Shown piece after piece: positions 7,730 through 14,293 of a stretch of DNA of 32,804 bases. The position numbers were made by a program, and so were the translations under genes. The stretch's first letter is position 1, and each line of letters starts with the position of its first letter. The notes below the pieces were generated by a model. The model was not told the DNA's origin. It saw only the letters and a program-made list of their open reading frames with translations, and ran no database searches. This stretch comes from an uncultured Bacteroidales bacterium (GTDB taxonomy: Bacteria; Bacteroidota; Bacteroidia; Bacteroidales; F082), in contig CALBNV010000108.1 in NCBI GenBank assembly GCA_937896895.1, positions 1 through 32,804 on the forward strand, written 5' to 3'.

Positions 7730-8829
7730 AATTTGAATATTTCAGGGTGACTAACAATATACGCATCAAAACGTCTTTCCGGACGCAACAACTTCTGTCC
7801 ATTCCCAAGAATAATATTTTTAATTTCATATTTTGAAATTCTTGGTTTTTCCAACTCTTTACATTTCATCAGCGGATTCGTCAATTTACCACTGATTGCA
7901 AACGCTTTGTCGGTCTTGTAATCGTATGCCAACTCATTCACGATGTCAGTATATCGGAATTTTCCATATAACGAAAAATCCCATAGCATTTTGTACAGCC
8001 AAATTATAGTCCGCTGATTGCGTGATATATTGTTTTCTTCATCACTTTCCCTCAAACACATTTGTATAAGCGCCAAATTCGACCAGACAAACACATCCAA
8101 ACAATCTTCATTTAAATCAGTCAATGTCCTGTCAGTTTTCCATATTGGCTGAATAATCAATGGGGTCTGCTCATCACACATTTCAGATGACACCATCAGC
8201 ACGGCTTTCTTAATCAATTCATAATGAGGAAGAACAAATTCCTTCAAACTCCAATTTTTTATTTCAGTCCCAATAGTATTCAGTATTTCATGAAGTCTAT
8301 TTCTTCCTTCCGATGAATCAAAACACGCACAAATGCTGCAAGCAAGAAACAAAATTGTTGGTGAACGCACAACTATCTCACTTCCATAATCTGCTTCCAA
8401 CAAATCTTTTGTCGTACTATCTGGCAAAGTCGTCAATTTAACTTCCAAACCACTTGCAGGGACACTGGTCTTTCGATTAATCATCACCAAATCAATCTTT
8501 TCTTTTTTCTTTGCAGTATAATATCGCTCATATGGATAGTACCCCGCCTCAAAATCATAGTACGCATCATCACTCAACGGATCTATTCCCAATAATTCCT
8601 CGGAAGAAATTTTTTCATGTATCACATTATTGTTCTTGTCCGTACAAATATAAATTGGTTTCAGATTTTTACTTCCCATATACGCCACAAGTGATGCCGG
8701 AAACGAACTGTTAAATTGATTTTTACCCCACGAATCACCTATTGTATAATCCCTGCTTGAATATTTCTGGCCAAACAAGCCTGGCTGTTCGCCTTCAATC
8801 ATAAAAGTAATTTTTTTAGATTTTGCCAT
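7726..8829 (-). CDS. Probable type II restriction endonuclease, HindVP-like
   Basis: Using the ATG at 8829 the protein is 367 aa. It begins with a GLFG...YSSRDYTIGDSWGKNQFN segment that I associate with the HindVP restriction endonuclease family. A PD-(D/E)XK-type catalytic signature is visible: D113 in KIDLVMINRK, then E129 and K131 in GLEVKLT. It overlaps the C5-methyltransferase start by 4 bases, the usual R-M arrangement. A longer ORF opens at 8877, but that ATG lies in the loop of a strong terminator hairpin and upstream of the -7 box, so it is rejected as the start. The family name is by recognition only. That it is the endonuclease is well supported by context and the catalytic triad. 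Confidence 0.75.
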   Translation of the reverse strand: MAKSKKITFMIEGEQPGLFGQKYSSRDYTIGDSWGKNQFNSSFPASLVAYMGSKNLKPIYICTDKNNNVIHEKISSEELLGIDPLSDDAYYDFEAGYYPYERYYTAKKKEKIDLVMINRKTSVPASGLEVKLTTLPDSTTKDLLEADYGSEIVVRSPTILFLACSICACFDSSEGRNRLHEILNTIGTEIKNWSLKEFVLPHYELIKKAVLMVSSEMCDEQTPLIIQPIWKTDRTLTDLNEDCLDVFVWSNLALIQMCLRESDEENNISRNQRTIIWLYKMLWDFSLYGKFRYTDIVNELAYDYKTDKAFAISGKLTNPLMKCKELEKPRISKYEIKNIILGNGQKLLRPERRFDAYIVSHPEIFKL

Positions 8830-8854
8830 ATTAATTTTTAAGATTTTGAACATG

Positions 8855-8862
8855 CAAAAATA
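8855..8862 (-). promoter_or_regulatory. -7 promoter box of the R-M operon
   Basis: The minus strand reads TATTTTTG, matching the Bacteroidetes -7 consensus TAnnTTTG. It lies directly after the terminator stem and about 26 bp before the endonuclease ATG at 8829. No good -33 TTTG was found at normal spacing, because the terminator hairpin occupies that region. Confidence 0.55.
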
Positions 8863-8894
8863 AAAAATTCCGTCCAATAAGAACGGAATTTTTT
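8862..8894 (-). terminator. Rho-independent terminator after korB
   Basis: A perfect 12-bp stem (AAAAAATTCCGT at 8862-8873 with ACGGAATTTTTT at 8883-8894) encloses a 9-nt loop. A/T runs on both sides make it functional in either direction. It lies 61 bp past the korB stop and insulates korAB from the R-M genes. Confidence 0.85.
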
Positions 8895-8955
8895 AACAAA
8901 ATTATCAACCTGCGGCAGCATGGCGAACCATGACACCGGATGATGGTTGTGAGGG

Positions 8956-9999
8956 TTATTCAATCGTCCAGGTCGTGCCTGAATTGAGCAGGTCGTCAAC
9001 GGTCTGGATCTTCGCCTTCGCCGATTCGTTGGCGATGACGTCGGTGAGGCAGTCGTCGTAGGTCGGGGCATCGACGTTGCGGATGACGCCCATCGCCACA
9101 GGATATTGAGGCGGCATCATCTGCGCAAGCATCATGTGGATGCCGGTGCTCTTCTCCTTTGCGTCGTGGACGAGGATGTCTTTTTCGGTGATGCCGTTCT
9201 CGCCGATTGTGACGACTTCGAGGCTGTTTCCGTTAAGGCGGATACCTTTGTCGCGGTTCTTTCCGAAGATAAGAGGCTGACCGTCAACACATTTCACCTG
9301 CATGTCTTCGCGGACATCAGGAGCAGTGATGTTGGCGTGGACGCCGTTCGAGAAGATCATGCAGTTCTGGAAAATCTCGACGACCGACATGCCGTCGTGG
9401 TTCTTCGCCGCCATGCAGGTCTCGGTGAGGTCCTTCGTGTTGATGTCAACGCCGCGTGCGAAGAACTGTCCGCCTGCGCCGATGACGAGTGCGCCGACGT
9501 TGAACGGGTCTTCGTATGTCCCTTGCGGTGAGGTCTTCGTGACCGTGCCGCGGAATGTGCAAGGTGAGAACTGTCCTTTTGTCATGCCGTAGATGCGGTT
9601 GTTGAAAAGGAGGAGGTTCATGTCCATATTACGGCGGACAGCGTGGATGAAATGGTTTCCGCCGATGGCGGTGCAGTCGCCGTCGCCGGTGACGATCCAC
9701 ACTGAGAGGTTAGGGTTGGCGAGCTTCACGCCCGTCGCGATGGCGCAGGCGCGGCCGTGGATGCTGTGGAACCCGTATGTGTTCATGTAATATGGGAAAC
9801 GTGATGAGCAGCCGATACCCGAGACGACGACGATGTCTTCTTTTCTCCTGCCGAGTTTCGGGAAAACGTCTTCAACTGCCTTGAGGATAGCGTGGTCGCC
9901 GCAGCCCGGGCACCATTTCACTATCTGGTCGCTTACGAAATCTTCTTTTGTAAGATTAATAACCTGATTGTCGATATTTGTGTTTTCCATGGTATTCAT
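8956..9999 (-). CDS. korB: 2-oxoacid:ferredoxin oxidoreductase beta subunit
   Basis: This subunit binds thiamine pyrophosphate and a [4Fe-4S] cluster. With KorA it oxidatively decarboxylates a 2-oxoacid (most likely 2-oxoglutarate) to the acyl-CoA and reduces ferredoxin. Cluster ligand candidates are C30 and C33 (KWCPGCG), C64 (GIGCSS) and C213. The TPP motif runs from GDGDCTAIGG (106-115) to NN (133-134). The start overlaps the korA stop by one base (TAATG at 9997-10001). An alternative ATG three codons in (9990) is also possible. It is followed by a strong terminator. The 2-oxoglutarate preference is inferred from the two-subunit KorAB layout, not from substrate-pocket residues. Confidence 0.92.
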   Translation of the reverse strand: MNTMENTNIDNQVINLTKEDFVSDQIVKWCPGCGDHAILKAVEDVFPKLGRRKEDIVVVSGIGCSSRFPYYMNTYGFHSIHGRACAIATGVKLANPNLSVWIVTGDGDCTAIGGNHFIHAVRRNMDMNLLLFNNRIYGMTKGQFSPCTFRGTVTKTSPQGTYEDPFNVGALVIGAGGQFFARGVDINTKDLTETCMAAKNHDGMSVVEIFQNCMIFSNGVHANITAPDVREDMQVKCVDGQPLIFGKNRDKGIRLNGNSLEVVTIGENGITEKDILVHDAKEKSTGIHMMLAQMMPPQYPVAMGVIRNVDAPTYDDCLTDVIANESAKAKIQTVDDLLNSGTTWTIE

Positions 10000-11840
10000 T
10001 ATTTTAAAAGGTCATTAAACTTATCTTCCAACTCCGCCGTGAGGAATGGGAGACCCTGGACTTTGTTGTACTGTTCGTATCTGAAGTCAGGCTGTTTCTC
10101 TCTGAGGTAGTTCGCGAACTGGCCTCTGTTGTTCTCGACGACGATGATTTTCTTATGTCCTGAAAGGACTTCGTGTGTGTTCTTCGGCAATGGCATGATG
10201 TGGCGGAAGTGTGCGTGAGCCACCGACTTGCCTTCTTCGAGCATCTTCTCGACGACCGAGAGGACAACGCCGTAGGTGCCGCCCCAGCTGACGACGAGGA
10301 GGTCAGCGTTCGGGTCGCCTGTTATTTCCTGTTCAGCGATGTAGTTAGCCACGCGGTTCACTTTCTCCTCGCGGAGGTAGGTCATGCGCTCGTGGTTCTT
10401 AGGCTCCGTGGTGAGGTTGCCGAGGCCGTCGGCTTTCTCGAGGCCGCCGATGCGGTGACGGAGGCCTTCTGTCCCAGGCAGCGCCCACTGACGTGCGAGT
10501 GTCTCCTCGTTACGTTTATATGGCTGATATTCAGGGTCGTTTGCTTTCGCGATAGGAGGAACGATTGCCGGGAGGTCGGCTACTCTAGGGATGCGGAATA
10601 TCTCCGAACCGTTGCCGAGTGAGCCGTCTGACAGCATGATGACGGGTGTCATGTGTTCCATCGCGAGCTTGCAGGCTTCGTATGCTGTGTAGAAACAGTC
10701 AGCCGAGCTGCGTGCCGCGATGACGATGAGAGGTGCGTCGCCGTTACGTCCGTAGAGTGCCTGCATGAGGTCACTCTGCTCGGCCTTTGTCGGGAGACCT
10801 GTCGAAGGGCCGCCGCGCTGCACGTCGATGAGGACGAGCGGAAGTTCTGTCATGACCGCGAGGCCGAGGGCTTCTGACTTAAGCGAGAGGCCGGGGCCTG
10901 ATGTCGTGGTGACTGCGAGGCAGCCGGCGAATGCGGCGCCGAGTGACGAGGTGATGCCCGCGATCTCGTCTTCAGCCTGATAAGCCTTGACTTTCAGGTT
11001 CTTGTACTTCGTGAGTTCGGCGAGGATGTCGGTTGCAGGAGTGATAGGATATGAGCCGCAGAAGAGCTGGCGTCCTGAACGCTCCGCAGCTGCCATGAGG
11101 CCCCATGCCGCCGCCACGTTACCCGTGATGTCACGGTATTTGCCTTTCTGAAGGTCGGCCGGTTCGATGCGGTATGTGTTGGCGAAGATCTCCATCGCGT
11201 CGGCGTAGCTGTAACCAGCCGCGACGACTTCCTGGTTAGCCTTGATTACATCCGGTTTGTTCTTGAATTTATTGTTGAAATATGCGTTGAGCATGGTGAT
11301 GTCACGGTTGAAGAGGTACATCACGATGCCGAGTGCGAACATGTTCTTCGATTTGAGCATGGCCTTGCGGTCCCAGCCGAAGTCTTTCAGAGCCTCGAGT
11401 GTCAGTGAGGTGATAGGGGCCTTGACGAGTTTGTACTGGCTGAGTGTATCGTCCTGCGTTGGGTCTGACGTGTAACCGGCCTTCTCCAAAGCCTTGTCAT
11501 TCAACGAGTCGATGTCGAAGATGATTGTCGTGCCAGGTTTGAGCCAGCGCATGTTGGCCTTGATTGAAGCGGGGTTCATTGCGACGAGCACATCGCAGAG
11601 GTCGCCTGTCGTGTGGACCGGTTTGTGTCCGAAATGCACCTGGAACCCAGATACGCCCGACACGGTGCCTTGTGGTGGACGGATTTCGCCCGGATAGTCC
11701 GGGAAGGTGGCGAAGTCATTGCCTGCCAGAGCTGTCGAATCGGAAAACATGTTTCCGGTCAGCTGCATACCGTCGCCAGAGTCACCCGCGAAACGGATGA
11801 CAACGTGTTCAAGTTCTACAACTTTTGTTCTGTTAGCCAT
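9999..11840 (-). CDS. korA: 2-oxoacid:ferredoxin oxidoreductase alpha subunit (gamma-alpha fusion)
   Basis: The 613-aa protein joins an N-terminal gamma-type domain (about 1-190, with RFAGDSGDGMQLTG near residue 14) to the alpha pyrimidine-binding and transketolase-like domains. The latter include AYQAEDEIAGITSSLGAAFAG and TTTSGPGLSLKSEALGLA in the middle of the protein. It pairs with KorB to form the CoA-acylating enzyme that links the partial TCA cycle to ferredoxin in anaerobes. A 55-aa ferredoxin that could accept the electrons lies at 16601. The gene is first in a two-gene operon and has a clear -7 box at 11921-11928. Confidence 0.93.
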   Translation of the reverse strand: MANRTKVVELEHVVIRFAGDSGDGMQLTGNMFSDSTALAGNDFATFPDYPGEIRPPQGTVSGVSGFQVHFGHKPVHTTGDLCDVLVAMNPASIKANMRWLKPGTTIIFDIDSLNDKALEKAGYTSDPTQDDTLSQYKLVKAPITSLTLEALKDFGWDRKAMLKSKNMFALGIVMYLFNRDITMLNAYFNNKFKNKPDVIKANQEVVAAGYSYADAMEIFANTYRIEPADLQKGKYRDITGNVAAAWGLMAAAERSGRQLFCGSYPITPATDILAELTKYKNLKVKAYQAEDEIAGITSSLGAAFAGCLAVTTTSGPGLSLKSEALGLAVMTELPLVLIDVQRGGPSTGLPTKAEQSDLMQALYGRNGDAPLIVIAARSSADCFYTAYEACKLAMEHMTPVIMLSDGSLGNGSEIFRIPRVADLPAIVPPIAKANDPEYQPYKRNEETLARQWALPGTEGLRHRIGGLEKADGLGNLTTEPKNHERMTYLREEKVNRVANYIAEQEITGDPNADLLVVSWGGTYGVVLSVVEKMLEEGKSVAHAHFRHIMPLPKNTHEVLSGHKKIIVVENNRGQFANYLREKQPDFRYEQYNKVQGLPFLTAELEDKFNDLLK

Positions 11841-11920
11841 AAGAAATTGAATTTAATTTGTTCTTTTATAATTTGTTATGTGATTTTTCCAACGAACATG
11901 GTCGCCCATGAAATTCTGTG

Positions 11921-11928
11921 CAAAGGTA
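11921..11928 (-). promoter_or_regulatory. -7 promoter box of korAB
   Basis: The minus strand reads TACCTTTG, an exact TAnnTTTG match, 80 bp upstream of the korA ATG. The leader between them is A/T rich with no other obvious signal. Confidence 0.6.
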
Positions 11929-11969
11929 ATGTTATTTTCAATATAAATAGGTGTTTGCCTCAAATTTAT

Positions 11970-12073
11970 TTTTCGCAGATTTTTTCACCACGAACCACCA
12001 CGAATTTCACGAATCGGACGAATTTATTTCACCACGAATTGAACGAATCGAACGAATCGCTGATTTCTCACAA
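11970..12073. repeat. CACCACGAA-type intergenic repeat, copy 1
   Basis: This tract contains a CGCAGATTTTTTCACCACGAACCACCACGAA-like core, here split by iterated CGAATCG/CGAACGAAT words. It continues into a segment (CGCTGATTTCTCACAATCAC and on) shared with copy 2 at 12861-12942. Together with the HNH tail (12074-12148) and the korA promoter, it fills the 320-bp gene-free interval 11841-12160. Sequences of this style are common intergenic repeats in Bacteroidetes and other environmental genomes. Confidence 0.75.
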
Positions 12074-12148
12074 TCACTTTCCTGATTTCCTGCGGTTGCA
12101 CTCGCGGCAGAGCATCTGGCAGTTTTCGGCGACGGTGCGGCCGCCTTC
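12074..12148 (-). pseudogene. HNH endonuclease C-terminal fragment, copy 1
   Basis: Read on the minus strand, 24 codons plus TGA encode EGGRT..., ENCQMLCRECN and RRKSGK. This is the typical C-terminal end of an HNH endonuclease (GG-x-T, then N, then C-x2-C-N). There is no upstream HNH sequence: five codons before it is the TAG stop of the PIN toxin, in the same frame. It is a relic or a recombination scar. It matches copy 2 (12943-13017) at 21 of 24 residues. Confidence 0.75.
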
Positions 12149-12160
12149 AGGACACAACAA

Positions 12161-12574
12161 CTACATTTTCAGGATTTCAAGGAAACTGTCAATGTCTATG
12201 ATTTCAACAAATGGGAATGGAATATCTTTAAGAATTTGAAAATGACGGTCATTGGACACAATATAACGAGCATTTGACTTTATGGCACAATCAACAAATT
12301 TGTTATCATCCACATCTGATTTTATGAGTTGAAAATGAAAATAGACTTCCACATGCTCTGTATTGCTTCTGTTTAAAATAGCGGAGATGACATTGCGTGC
12401 AATATCCTGCGAGCCAGTTAGTTTGCCAATAATTTCTTCGTATTCGTCAAGGATGTCATCAGACACGCAAAGAATGTATTTCCCCGACATGAAATCTCTC
12501 CATATCGGATAATATTTGCTGTCTCTTTTCAATGAAGAAACAAGACAATTCGTGTCAAGCACAATCTTTTCCAT
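12161..12574 (-). CDS. PIN-domain toxin (COG1569-like)
   Basis: This is a probable ribonuclease toxin of a type II toxin-antitoxin pair. With the ATG at 12574 it has 137 aa. PIN acidic positions are visible: D in IVLDTNCLVSS near the N terminus, DEYEEII in the middle, DVDDNKFVDCAI, and SNDRHF near the C terminus. The ORF is open to an ATG at 12622, but that would overlap the antitoxin by 40 bp. The internal ATG sits 8 bp after the antitoxin stop and starts the canonical PIN strand, so it is preferred. The stop is followed within 15 bp by an in-frame HNH tail fragment. Both genes read from one promoter. Confidence 0.85.
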   Translation of the reverse strand: MEKIVLDTNCLVSSLKRDSKYYPIWRDFMSGKYILCVSDDILDEYEEIIGKLTGSQDIARNVISAILNRSNTEHVEVYFHFQLIKSDVDDNKFVDCAIKSNARYIVSNDRHFQILKDIPFPFVEIIDIDSFLEILKM

Positions 12575-12582
12575 CTCGTTTT

Positions 12583-12822
12583 TCAATACCTGTAAGGTGT
12601 GCGAAGATGTTGAGAATGCCATGATTCAACTGTTTCCGTGGTCAGGTTTCCATCATCACAAAGTCCATCCATTGCATCAAGCGCCTTCTTTGAAAAATAT
12701 TCAGCGATGAGATTCCGTATCTCGCGAAGTTCGTCATCATTTTTGACTTTGGCAATGCTTTCGAGAATTTGCATCTGGTATCTTGTGAGGCCCAAATTTG
12801 TGGTCATTAATTTTGCATCCAT
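12583..12822 (-). CDS. Antitoxin partner of the PIN toxin
   Basis: This 79-aa protein lies immediately upstream of the PIN gene. It has a helical, charged middle (LREIRNLIAEYFSKKALDAMD) and a C-terminal WHSQHLRTPYRY segment. The Trp-His...RTPY ending is one I associate with small proteins that precede COG1569-type PIN toxins in Bacteroidetes. It presumably binds and neutralises the toxin and may repress the operon. An internal start (ATG at 12807) is possible. A -7 box lies 23 bp upstream. Confidence 0.8.
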   Translation of the reverse strand: MDAKLMTTNLGLTRYQMQILESIAKVKNDDELREIRNLIAEYFSKKALDAMDGLCDDGNLTTETVESWHSQHLRTPYRY

Positions 12823-12845
12823 ATTACTTTTAAATCTTCAGAGTG

Positions 12846-12853
12846 CAAAAATA
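12846..12853 (-). promoter_or_regulatory. -7 promoter box of the PIN toxin-antitoxin operon
   Basis: The minus strand reads TATTTTTG, an exact TAnnTTTG match, 23 bp upstream of the antitoxin ATG. The CGCAGATT repeat copy 2 begins just upstream, so the repeat may supply part of the promoter. Confidence 0.6.
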
Positions 12854-12860
12854 TAAAAAG

Positions 12861-12942
12861 TCTCGCAGATTACGCGGATTTTTTCGCAGATTTTTTTCAC
12901 CACGAACCACCACTAATCTCACGAATCGCTGATTTCTCACAA
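12861..12942. repeat. CACCACGAA-type intergenic repeat, copy 2
   Basis: This copy shares with copy 1 (11970-12073) the words TTCGCAGATTTTTT, CACCACGAACCACCAC and CGAATCGCTGATTTCTCACA in the same order and orientation. It is shorter than copy 1. It sits between the TA promoter and the second HNH tail. Confidence 0.75.
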
Positions 12943-13017
12943 TCACTTTCCCGACTTTCTCCGGTTGCAGTCTTTGCAGAGCATCTGGCAGTTTTCGGCA
13001 ATGGTTCTTCCGCCTTC
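12943..13017 (-). pseudogene. HNH endonuclease C-terminal fragment, copy 2
   Basis: It has the same 24 codons plus TGA as copy 1, with V/I, R/K and E/D changes and many synonymous differences. It begins at the same residue (EGGRT) as copy 1. It is separated by one codon (AAC) from the TAA of the acyltransferase gene and is in the same frame. The mostly synonymous divergence suggests the two tails came from functional relatives rather than from a recent duplication of a dead fragment. Confidence 0.75.
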
Positions 13018-13020
13018 GTT

Positions 13021-13977
13021 TTATATTAGTTTGAAAATTGCCTTCCAGTCAAAATCATTTTTATTGAAAATTTGAGTAAATATTCTGCCAAGACATCTTG
13101 TAATGTATGCAACCATTAAGATTATTGCAAACATTATCAATATGTTGGCTGGAAATATTTTGTTCATTTTGTCAGTGAACAATGCGAATTGAACAATGTA
13201 AGCTTCCAAACACAAACTTGCAATTGCTTGTATGGCACATCCGATTTTGCCATTCATTATTTTTTCCATAAGTTTGGTTTCTCCAAATGAATATAGAGAT
13301 GTAATGAATCCAGCCAATGGGATGACGGATAATAATCTAAGATTTACAATTGAAATACAATCACATAATGCTAAAAATCCGTAATATGCGAGTAGTGACG
13401 TGAAACAAAGCAGAATGCTGGTCTTTGCTTTGTGTTTCTTCAGTTTGATTTTGCCGGAGCCAATATATGCACCGATTAGCATGAACAAGAAGTACAATGC
13501 CCATGCAAAATAATTTCCAGAGGAATATATGTATGGATTTTCAAGAAAGAAAATGTACCAAACCAATATCGCTGATGTTGATATGGAAAAAGGTATTATT
13601 TTCCTGTCAAAGAAATATTTTCTGAACAAATACAGAATCACGTAATAAATCATGATGCAGGAGACGAACCATCCGCCTCCGTGAAGCCAGATGTTTTTCA
13701 TGTCAAGATGGGTATTGAAAAACGTACTTGCAATCAGTGCCCAAGCGAAAATACTTGGGTATATTCGATTTATTCTTCGCTTGTACCAGTTGTCGAATCT
13801 GTCGCAACGACCTAAAAACAAGGTGAATCCAGAGCAAAAAAAGAAGAGTGCGTCTCCGATGGCACCACCAGTGGCTAAATAATGAAATTTTCCATACAAT
13901 ATCCCCATGTGACTGTTAGCAACGAGAAATACTGCGACAAATTTCAGAAATTCAATTGATAAGTTCTTTTCTTTCAT
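13021..13977 (-). CDS. Acyltransferase 3 family membrane protein
   Basis: This is a 318-aa polytopic inner-membrane protein of the OafA/NodX-like acyltransferase 3 family. These enzymes usually O-acetylate surface glycans using cytoplasmic acyl donors. The family signatures are in the first 60 residues: EFLKFVAVFLVANSHMG with the conserved His23, and GGAIGDALFFFCSGFTLFLG (36-55). About ten hydrophobic segments follow, and the C terminus is basic. The exact acceptor is unknown. The gene is A+T rich compared with the housekeeping genes and lies in the accessory island, consistent with horizontal transfer. A 10-bp inverted repeat lies 3 bp upstream of the ATG. An HNH-tail relic is fused directly after the stop. 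Confidence 0.87.
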   Translation of the reverse strand: MKEKNLSIEFLKFVAVFLVANSHMGILYGKFHYLATGGAIGDALFFFCSGFTLFLGRCDRFDNWYKRRINRIYPSIFAWALIASTFFNTHLDMKNIWLHGGGWFVSCIMIYYVILYLFRKYFFDRKIIPFSISTSAILVWYIFFLENPYIYSSGNYFAWALYFLFMLIGAYIGSGKIKLKKHKAKTSILLCFTSLLAYYGFLALCDCISIVNLRLLSVIPLAGFITSLYSFGETKLMEKIMNGKIGCAIQAIASLCLEAYIVQFALFTDKMNKIFPANILIMFAIILMVAYITRCLGRIFTQIFNKNDFDWKAIFKLI

Positions 13978-13980
13978 TTT

Positions 13981-14011
13981 TGATTGATAGTTTTTGCAAT
14001 GCTATCAATCA
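13981..14011 (-). promoter_or_regulatory. 10-bp inverted repeat just upstream of the acyltransferase start
   Basis: TGATTGATAG (13981-13990) and CTATCAATCA (14002-14011) are perfect complements with an 11-nt loop. The hairpin lies 3 bp from the ATG at 13977, so in mRNA it would cover the ribosome-binding region. It could be an operator or a translational control hairpin. Confidence 0.6.
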
Positions 14012-14017
14012 CGGAAC

Positions 14018-14046
14018 GCAATAAAAAAAGGTGCTTTCCTTATTGC
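14018..14046 (-). terminator. Terminator hairpin ending the candidate ncRNA
   Basis: On the minus strand GCAATAAGG and CCTTTTTTTATTGC surround an AAAGCA loop, giving a stem followed by a T run. The T run exists only on the minus strand, which supports minus-strand transcription of the structured element at 14047-14215. Confidence 0.6.
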
Positions 14047-14215
14047 GCTTACCAAGGCTGCCCACCACGGAAACCTTTTGACGATAATAAGTACTCACAC
14101 CAATAGGCATGAGCATAGCTGATTATACATCGTCAAAGGTTGTCTGTTGAAGGCAACCATCACTTATTATTTCTGTGTTTTATTTCCGTGAAGTTGGTGG
14201 GCTTCGGTAAACGCG
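14018..14215 (-). ncRNA. Candidate structured RNA of about 200 nt with a possible pseudoknot
   Basis: This gene-free stretch is filled with complementary segments. P1: the ends 14045-14073 and 14183-14215 form a long imperfect closing stem (CCCACC with GGTGGG, and CGGAAA with TTTCCG). P2: ATAATAAGT (14084-14092) with ACTTATTAT (14162-14170), a perfect 9 bp. P3: GGTTG (14138-14142) with CAACC (14154-14158). P4: 14074-14085 with 14129-14139 (TTTGACGAT with ATCGTCAAA plus flanks, one bulge). P5: an 8-bp hairpin at 14094-14113. P2 and P4 interleave, so they form a pseudoknot or two alternative folds. I cannot match it to 6S, tmRNA, RNase P, SRP RNA or a common riboswitch. No exact TAnnTTTG box was found upstream, but repeat copy A (14225-14271) lies there. 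Confidence 0.55.
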
Positions 14216-14224
14216 AAATAATAG

Positions 14225-14271
14225 CTAATGCGTTAATTTATAATATGTTATTTAAAATTTCTTTTTCTGTT
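14225..14271 (-). repeat. Island repeat, copy A (about 47 bp)
   Basis: This contains GCGTTAATTTATAATATG and then TTATTTAAAATTTC. It is nearly identical to copy B (15404-15451) and similar to copy C (15742-15785), all in the same orientation. On the minus strand one frame reads a lysine-rich tail ending ILNNIL then stop, similar to ILNKIL then stop in copy C. It lies 3' of the DUF1016 gene and just 5' of the candidate ncRNA. Confidence 0.85.
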
Positions 14272-14293
14272 TTCTTGTTTGTTATAATAAGTT

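Noticed and set aside
8830..8877. Longer start for the restriction endonuclease (ATG at 8877)
   Set aside because: The ATG is in the loop of the korB terminator and upstream of the -7 box; the extra 16 residues look non-coding.
14047..14215. Integron attC site or retron RNA
   Set aside because: No RYYYAAC/GTTRRRY core sites, no integrase and no reverse transcriptase are seen; the interleaved helices do not fit either.
14018..14215. 6S RNA, tmRNA, RNase P or SRP RNA
   Set aside because: Length is compatible with 6S, but I could not find the conserved features of any of these classes by eye, so no name is given.
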